Shown one piece after another: positions 63,268-64,000 of a DNA stretch of 64,000 bases. A model generated the notes under the pieces. That model was not told the DNA's origin. It did not search any database and saw only the letters and a program-made list of their open reading frames with translations. The stretch is from Clostridiales bacterium (GTDB taxonomy: Bacteria > Bacillota > Clostridia > Christensenellales > UBA1242). The DNA lies in contig SVHM01000001.1 in the NCBI GenBank assembly GCA_015055815.1, positions 357,774 through 421,773 of the forward strand. Reading direction: 5' to 3'. The stretch's first letter is position 1. Every line of letters begins with the position of its first letter. A program made the translations under genes and the position numbers.

Positions 63268-63732
63268 TTATCTCTTACGGAATTGTGGAGCTTTTCTAGC
63301 TTTCTTAAGACCAGGTTTCTTTCTTTCTTTAACTCTTGCGTCTCTAGTTAAGAAACCAGCTTTCTTAATTTCAGCTTTTAAACTTTCATCAGCTTTTACA
63401 AGAGCTCTTGCGATACCATGTCTAATAGCACCAGCTTGACCAGAAAGTCCGCCACCATTAACGTTAACAATAACGTCATATTTACCCATAGTGTTTGTTA
63501 CTTCAAATGGTTGGTTAGCAACAAGTTTATAAACACCAAGATTGAAATAATCATCAATATGTTGTTTATTGATTGTAAATTGACCTTTACCATTAGGGAT
63601 AACTCTAACTCTAGCAATAGAGTTTTTTCTTCTACCTGTAGCAGTAAATTCTACTGTCTTATTAGCAGGAATTTTCTTTGTAGTTTTCTTAGCTTTAACT
63701 ACTTTTTCTTCTTTTACTAATTCTTCTGCCAT
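63268..63732 (-). CDS. rpsI: 30S ribosomal protein S9 with N-terminal extension
   Basis: Protein of 154 residues. The conserved S9 core begins around residue 29 ([20 protein letters not shown]) and ends [20 protein letters not shown] and QFRKR, whose basic tail reaches the P-site tRNA. The first 28 residues are a Lys/Glu/Val-rich extension ([20 protein letters not shown]), longer than in model bacteria (about 130 residues total). It lies 1 bp after rplM, as is standard. Confidence 0.96.
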   Translation of the reverse strand: MAEELVKEEKVVKAKKTTKKIPANKTVEFTATGRRKNSIARVRVIPNGKGQFTINKQHIDDYFNLGVYKLVANQPFEVTNTMGKYDVIVNVNGGGLSGQAGAIRHGIARALVKADESLKAEIKKAGFLTRDARVKERKKPGLKKARKAPQFRKR

Positions 63733-63733
63733 A

Positions 63734-64000
63734 TTAGTTTCTTACCCCCTTAATTTTTAATTCAATAGGTTGTTGAGCAGAATGTGGATGCTCACTACCC
63801 TTATAAGTTTTCAACTTCATAAACATTTTCTTACCCAAAGAATTCTTTGGAAGCATACCTTTAACTGCTTTTTCTAAAGCAAAGTCGCTCTTCTTTTCCA
63901 TTAAATCTTTATATACAACATCTTTAAGTCCACCTGGGAAGCCAGAATGATGATAATAATGTTTTTGATTTAATTTATTACCAGTAAGAACCATCTTATC
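63734..64000 (-). CDS. rplM: 50S ribosomal protein L13 (C-terminal part, runs off window)
   Basis: The last 88 codons of L13. The frame is open to the window edge, and the internal Met near 63994 is not the start. [26 protein letters not shown] and [20 protein letters not shown], then [11 protein letters not shown], are diagnostic of L13. The 5' part lies beyond 64000. Confidence 0.96.
   Translation of the reverse strand, partial: DKMVLTGNKLNQKHYYHHSGFPGGLKDVVYKDLMEKKSDFALEKAVKGMLPKNSLGKKMFMKLKTYKGSEHPHSAQQPIELKIKGVRN

Overview
The window looks like chromosomal DNA from an uncultured, low-GC, spore-forming member of the Firmicutes (Clostridia-like). The basis for this is the strongly AT-rich sequence and codon use, an AbrB-type SpoVT next to a SpoVB-type flippase, a PASTA-containing class B PBP of the SpoVD/FtsI type, a long Bacillus/Clostridium-type SRP RNA, a tmRNA, a T-box-like leader on ileS, and a candidate mother-cell (sigma-E-like) promoter in front of a Cys-rich protein. 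No phage, plasmid, insertion sequence, CRISPR array, rRNA or tRNA gene was recognised. Most genes are on the minus strand. Exceptions are groES-groEL, zur, SRP RNA, smpB-ssrA, a 47-residue ORF and a 2H phosphoesterase.

Layout. 1-18.8 kb is a rearranged division and cell wall (dcw) cluster, read on the minus strand: rsmH, ftsL, PBP, (terminator) murE, mraY, murD, ftsW, then a 6-kb accessory island, then murA, ftsQ, ftsA, ftsZ. murF, murG, murC/murB and mraZ are not in the cluster. The island (about 3.8-10.2 kb) carries a transporter, an alpha/beta hydrolase, a metallo-beta-lactamase-fold protein and three proteins of unknown function. It also holds a degenerate second copy of the 3' end of ftsW and a second identical copy of the ftsW terminator. 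19-27.7 kb is housekeeping: a phosphoesterase, the Cys-rich putative spore protein, engB-clpX-clpP-tig, two small membrane proteins, rluD-lspA and a SPOR-like membrane protein. 27.9-29.8 kb is groES-groEL. 30-34.2 kb is a zinc uptake locus (znuA-znuC-znuB plus a lipoprotein) with a Zur-like palindrome and a divergent zur/fur gene. 34.2-39.7 kb holds ileS with its leader, a HEPN-like/CBS protein, SRP RNA and a DegV protein. 39.8-46.8 kb holds a large coiled-coil membrane protein, smpB-ssrA, a hairpin-rich segment, a tiny ORF, a 2H phosphoesterase and RNase R. 46.8-51 kb is the pgk-tpiA-gpmI-(small protein)-secG-rnr series, which links glycolysis, secretion and RNA decay. 51-55.9 kb holds dus, HU, spoVB, spoVT and a membrane protein. 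56-63.1 kb holds a roughly 1,811-residue membrane-anchored surface protein and an Ig-like lipoprotein. The window ends in rpsI and a partial rplM.

The least ordinary parts are the island inside the dcw cluster with its ftsW remnant and duplicated terminator, and the segment downstream of the tmRNA. In the latter, a diverged duplicate of the tmRNA 3' end plus terminator brackets a run of compact hairpins. Both look like scars of past recombination or integration. No complete, clearly novel multi-gene system could be demonstrated from sequence alone.
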